A stretch of DNA of 50,542 bases from SFHK01 sp964554795 (GTDB lineage Bacteria > Bacillota > Clostridia > Christensenellales > Aristaeellaceae), in the NCBI GenBank assembly GCA_964554795.1, contig CAZKQB010000019.1, positions 1 through 50,542 on the forward strand, given 5' to 3'. The notes beneath the pieces are model-generated. The model was not told the DNA's origin. It searched no databases and saw nothing but the letters and a program-made list of their open reading frames with translations. The position numbers and the translations under genes were made by a program. Positions 48,281 through 50,542 of this stretch are shown piece by piece; positions within the stretch are counted from its first letter, which is position 1, and each line of letters opens with the position of its first letter.

Positions 48281-49017
48281 AAAGCACGATTCAGACGCCC
48301 CAATCCAAGGAGGAGCTGAACGAAGCGCTGACGGCGCTGAAGCTGAAAATCGCGCTTCAGGAATACCAGTCGGAGTCGGTCGAAATGATCCTGTCGGAGC
48401 CCGACGACCCCTCCGCGCCTGAGCACCTCGCGCGCACCGAGCAGCCGACCCTCCGCCGCATGAATCGCGACATGAGACGACGTGGCCTTCGCCGCTTCGC
48501 CGTCCGCACGCTTCCCAAGGCCGGAAGGGTCGCCGCCTGTCTGCTTCTGGTATTCTACCTTGGCCTCACCGTCGCGGTCGCCACAGTGGAAACCGTTCGC
48601 GTGGAGCTGATGCAGTTCTTCGTGCGCATCGACGGCGGTCAGGCGTCGTTCGGCTTCGAGGCCGCTGACGATCCGCTGGAGGTGCCGTCCAGCTGGAACG
48701 GCTATTATTATCCTGCCTATATCCCCGACGGCTACGTGCTGACGGGCGTGTTTGACGATTCCGTCGTCTATCAAAACCGCGCGGGCATTGAGCTGCGCTT
48801 CTGCGACAGCGGCCCGGACGCACGCTGGACGGTTGACACCGAAAACGCGGAGATCGAATCCGTGACCGTAAACGGCCGCCCCGCCGTTCTGATTCGCAAA
48901 GGCATGTGGTCAACCCTCGTATGGAGCGTGGGCAGCCGCTGCCTGATCGTCGACTGCGCGGGCACAAAGGATCTCGCGCTGGCCATCGCCAAAAGCGTCA
49001 TAATGATTCGCGAATAA
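48277..49017 (+). CDS. Membrane anti-sigma factor with DUF4367 domain
   Basis: This 246-residue protein has a cytoplasmic N-terminus (about 1-85, MKSTIQTPQSKEELNEALTA), one membrane segment (VAACLLLVFYLGLTVAVATV near 90-110) and an external domain. The external part (WNGYYYPAYIPDGYVLTGVF ... ESVTVNGRPAVLIRKGMWST ... SVIMIRE) has the DUF4367 pattern common in Clostridia anti-sigma partners. It should hold the neighbouring ECF factor inactive until an envelope signal. The start overlaps the sigma factor stop by 4 bases. The sensed signal is unknown. Confidence 0.82.
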   Translation: MKSTIQTPQSKEELNEALTALKLKIALQEYQSESVEMILSEPDDPSAPEHLARTEQPTLRRMNRDMRRRGLRRFAVRTLPKAGRVAACLLLVFYLGLTVAVATVETVRVELMQFFVRIDGGQASFGFEAADDPLEVPSSWNGYYYPAYIPDGYVLTGVFDDSVVYQNRAGIELRFCDSGPDARWTVDTENAEIESVTVNGRPAVLIRKGMWSTLVWSVGSRCLIVDCAGTKDLALAIAKSVIMIRE

Positions 49018-49227
49018 TTCATTTCCCTTCGCTTCCCATGCTGGAAGCGATTTTTTCATAACGCAAAAAAGTTTTTTCAAAAATGTGTTGCACGCGGCCG
49101 GGATGCATCGACCTTCTATATGGAACGACTCCACACGGAGAAGGAAGGTTGATGCCCATGAATGCGTAGGACGCCGCCCCTGAAGACGAAACCGCACAAT
49201 TCGATCATCGATACAGGAGGGATTTTC

Positions 49228-50412
49228 ATGAAACACAAGAATCGATCCGGATGGATTGCCATCTCATTCCTTGCCGTCATCGCGCTGGTCGGCGTGCTTC
49301 TGATTCGCCAGCGCAGCGCCGGAAGCACCGCGCAGGCCGCCAGCAGCCGTGACGTCGTGGAAAAGCATATTCAGCACGAAACGCAGCCCCCGACGACGCC
49401 CATCGCGGTTGACCCTTCCAAGAATTCGGAAACCCACTACGTGCAGATCGACGGCAACGCCATCTACGACGCGACCATCTCCAACCCAAAGCTGGCGTCC
49501 GTGGCCTGCCCCGTCGTAAAGCCGCTGAACCTGTACAAGCGCAAGGAGCAGGTATGCGCATGGCTCGGCGCGGACTTCATTCCCGACTGGACGAGCCGGG
49601 CGGCCGAGGATGACGGCACCAGCTTCCTGCTGAAAACAGAGGAAGGCGCGCGAATCTCCGTGGGCGAGCGCGGAAATCTGGAATGCAAAACGAAGCTCGC
49701 ACACGACGCGGAGATTCTGCCGATCAACAGCTTTGAGCAAATCTATGCCTATCCTGAAACGGACTTCTCGTGGGGCACCCGCGCGGCATGCGCCGAAAAT
49801 GCCACGGCCATCCTTCAGAAGCTGGGCATTGACGTGGTCGGCAGCAAGGCCGTCGCCGTCACCTCCGAGCGATACGAGAAGGTCTATCAGGAGAACCTGC
49901 CCCTCTGGGAGGAGGAGAAAAAGGCAGGCGTCTACGTCTTCCTCCGCGATCACATCGACTACGAGGATGACGAGCTTTTCTACGTCGTCAACCTTCAGCA
50001 GTGCATCGGCGGAATTCCTATCTATAATCATAGCCTGGCCTCCGGCTTCGCTGCCTCTGCCGCCAACAGCACGGACATTTACACCGTCTACAGCCGCCGC
50101 GGGCTGGAGGCCTTGAGCTGCCAGTCCCTGTACGAGGCGCAGGCGCCCGGAGAAACGCAAAAGGTGATCAGCTTCGAAACCGCCGTTCAGACGTTCTCCC
50201 ATTACGTTAATGGCGAGCTGCAGATGAACGAGCCCATGCGAATCGTCTATGTGGGTCTGGAATACATCCCGGACCGCGCCTCGCATGAATCGGGCGAGCT
50301 CGCCGTTCTGCGCCCCTGCTGGATCTTCCGAGTCGATATTCCGGAGGTCAACCGGCTGGGCACGGCCATTCTCGATTACTGCGTCGACGCGGTAACCGGA
50401 AAGGTTCTGTAG
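49228..50412 (+). CDS. Exported or membrane-anchored protein downstream of ECF sigma pair
   Basis: This 394-residue protein has an N-terminal signal anchor (SGWIAISFLAVIALVGVLLI) followed by a mostly soluble extracellular part with mixed helix and strand. Central segments include CAENATAILQKLGIDVVGSK and EDDELFYVVNLQQCIGGIPI. I recognise no named family with confidence; it recalls DUF6034-type proteins that follow sigma/anti-sigma pairs. It starts at ATG 49228 with AGGAGG upstream. It may be a target or accessory sensor of the upstream sigma system. The 210-base gap before it contains no gene I can support. Confidence 0.75.
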   Translation: MKHKNRSGWIAISFLAVIALVGVLLIRQRSAGSTAQAASSRDVVEKHIQHETQPPTTPIAVDPSKNSETHYVQIDGNAIYDATISNPKLASVACPVVKPLNLYKRKEQVCAWLGADFIPDWTSRAAEDDGTSFLLKTEEGARISVGERGNLECKTKLAHDAEILPINSFEQIYAYPETDFSWGTRAACAENATAILQKLGIDVVGSKAVAVTSERYEKVYQENLPLWEEEKKAGVYVFLRDHIDYEDDELFYVVNLQQCIGGIPIYNHSLASGFAASAANSTDIYTVYSRRGLEALSCQSLYEAQAPGETQKVISFETAVQTFSHYVNGELQMNEPMRIVYVGLEYIPDRASHESGELAVLRPCWIFRVDIPEVNRLGTAILDYCVDAVTGKVL

Positions 50413-50419
50413 CCTCATT

Positions 50420-50458
50420 CGGGCGGAGCGGCCTCTCACCGCTTCGCTCTTTCGCCCG
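50420..50458 (+). terminator. Weak hairpin after the last gene
   Basis: CGGGCG (50420-50425) and CGCCCG (50453-50458) pair around an imperfect GAGCGG/CCGCTT inner stem. No U-run follows. The bases 50459-50542 show no start or promoter that I can support. Confidence 0.3.
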
Positions 50459-50542
50459 CGGGGCACAAAGAAAGCGCAAATTTGTAAGTTTGTCAAACAT
50501 TTTGTACACCAACCCGTGAGAGCCGTTCCTTTGGTGACAGCC

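Noticed and set aside
49152..49169. Mini-ORF MPMNA with AAGGAAGG upstream
   Set aside because: Five codons with a poorly spaced ribosome site. There is no regulatory context as there is for the prfC leader.

Overview
The window is 50.5 kb of bacterial chromosome with fairly high GC. It most resembles an anaerobic Clostridia-type member of the Bacillota. Pointers are strong AGGAGG ribosome sites, TTG and GTG starts, TTGACA-17-TATAAT promoters, a T-box leader on thrS, LplB/YtcP-type sugar permeases and DUF4367 anti-sigma and DUF436 proteins. I cannot name the species.

Left part (1-27.6 kb) is mostly housekeeping. On the minus strand lie rpoB and a truncated rpoC, with their own promoter and no rplJ/rplL in front. 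Divergent from them is rpiB, followed by a C39-like cysteine peptidase-like protein and a heparinase II/III-family protein. Next come an M20D amidohydrolase, a MATE exporter, azlCD, the translational GTPases prfC and typA, recF with a small secreted protein, a tandem pair of SH3b-NlpC/P60 wall proteins (the second without the catalytic cysteine), a DUF4236 protein, and two tandem threonyl-tRNA synthetases behind one T-box riboswitch.

Middle part (27.6-36.2 kb) is accessory: an aldo/keto reductase with a divergent LysR regulator, a uroporphyrinogen-decarboxylase-like protein, and a stripped-down type I-C CRISPR locus. The locus holds only cas5c, cas8c and cas7c; cas3, cas4, cas1 and cas2 are absent from the window. 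Cas8c is 867 residues long, because its C-terminal (Cas11-like) module occurs three times in tandem. Downstream is a leader-like region ending in one CRISPR repeat with no array. Upstream, between the operon promoter and cas5c, is a shortened repeat on the opposite strand. It has its own promoter-like sequence, whose predicted start falls on the first base of the repeat, and its spacer-like tail matches 9 nt at the start site of the cas operon promoter. Together this suggests a minimal, possibly self-regulated and repurposed Cascade. It is the most interesting part of the window.

Right part (36.2-50.5 kb) holds a small membrane protein, a small lipoprotein, a PlsC-like acyltransferase with a diacylglycerol-kinase-like protein, a SpoU methyltransferase, a Gfo/Idh/MocA oxidoreductase and a DUF436 protein. 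Then comes a carbohydrate unit: a three-gene ABC importer (two permeases and a binding protein) divergent from a second heparinase II/III-family protein that carries a zinc ribbon. The window ends with an ECF sigma factor, its DUF4367 anti-sigma factor and an exported protein of unknown function.
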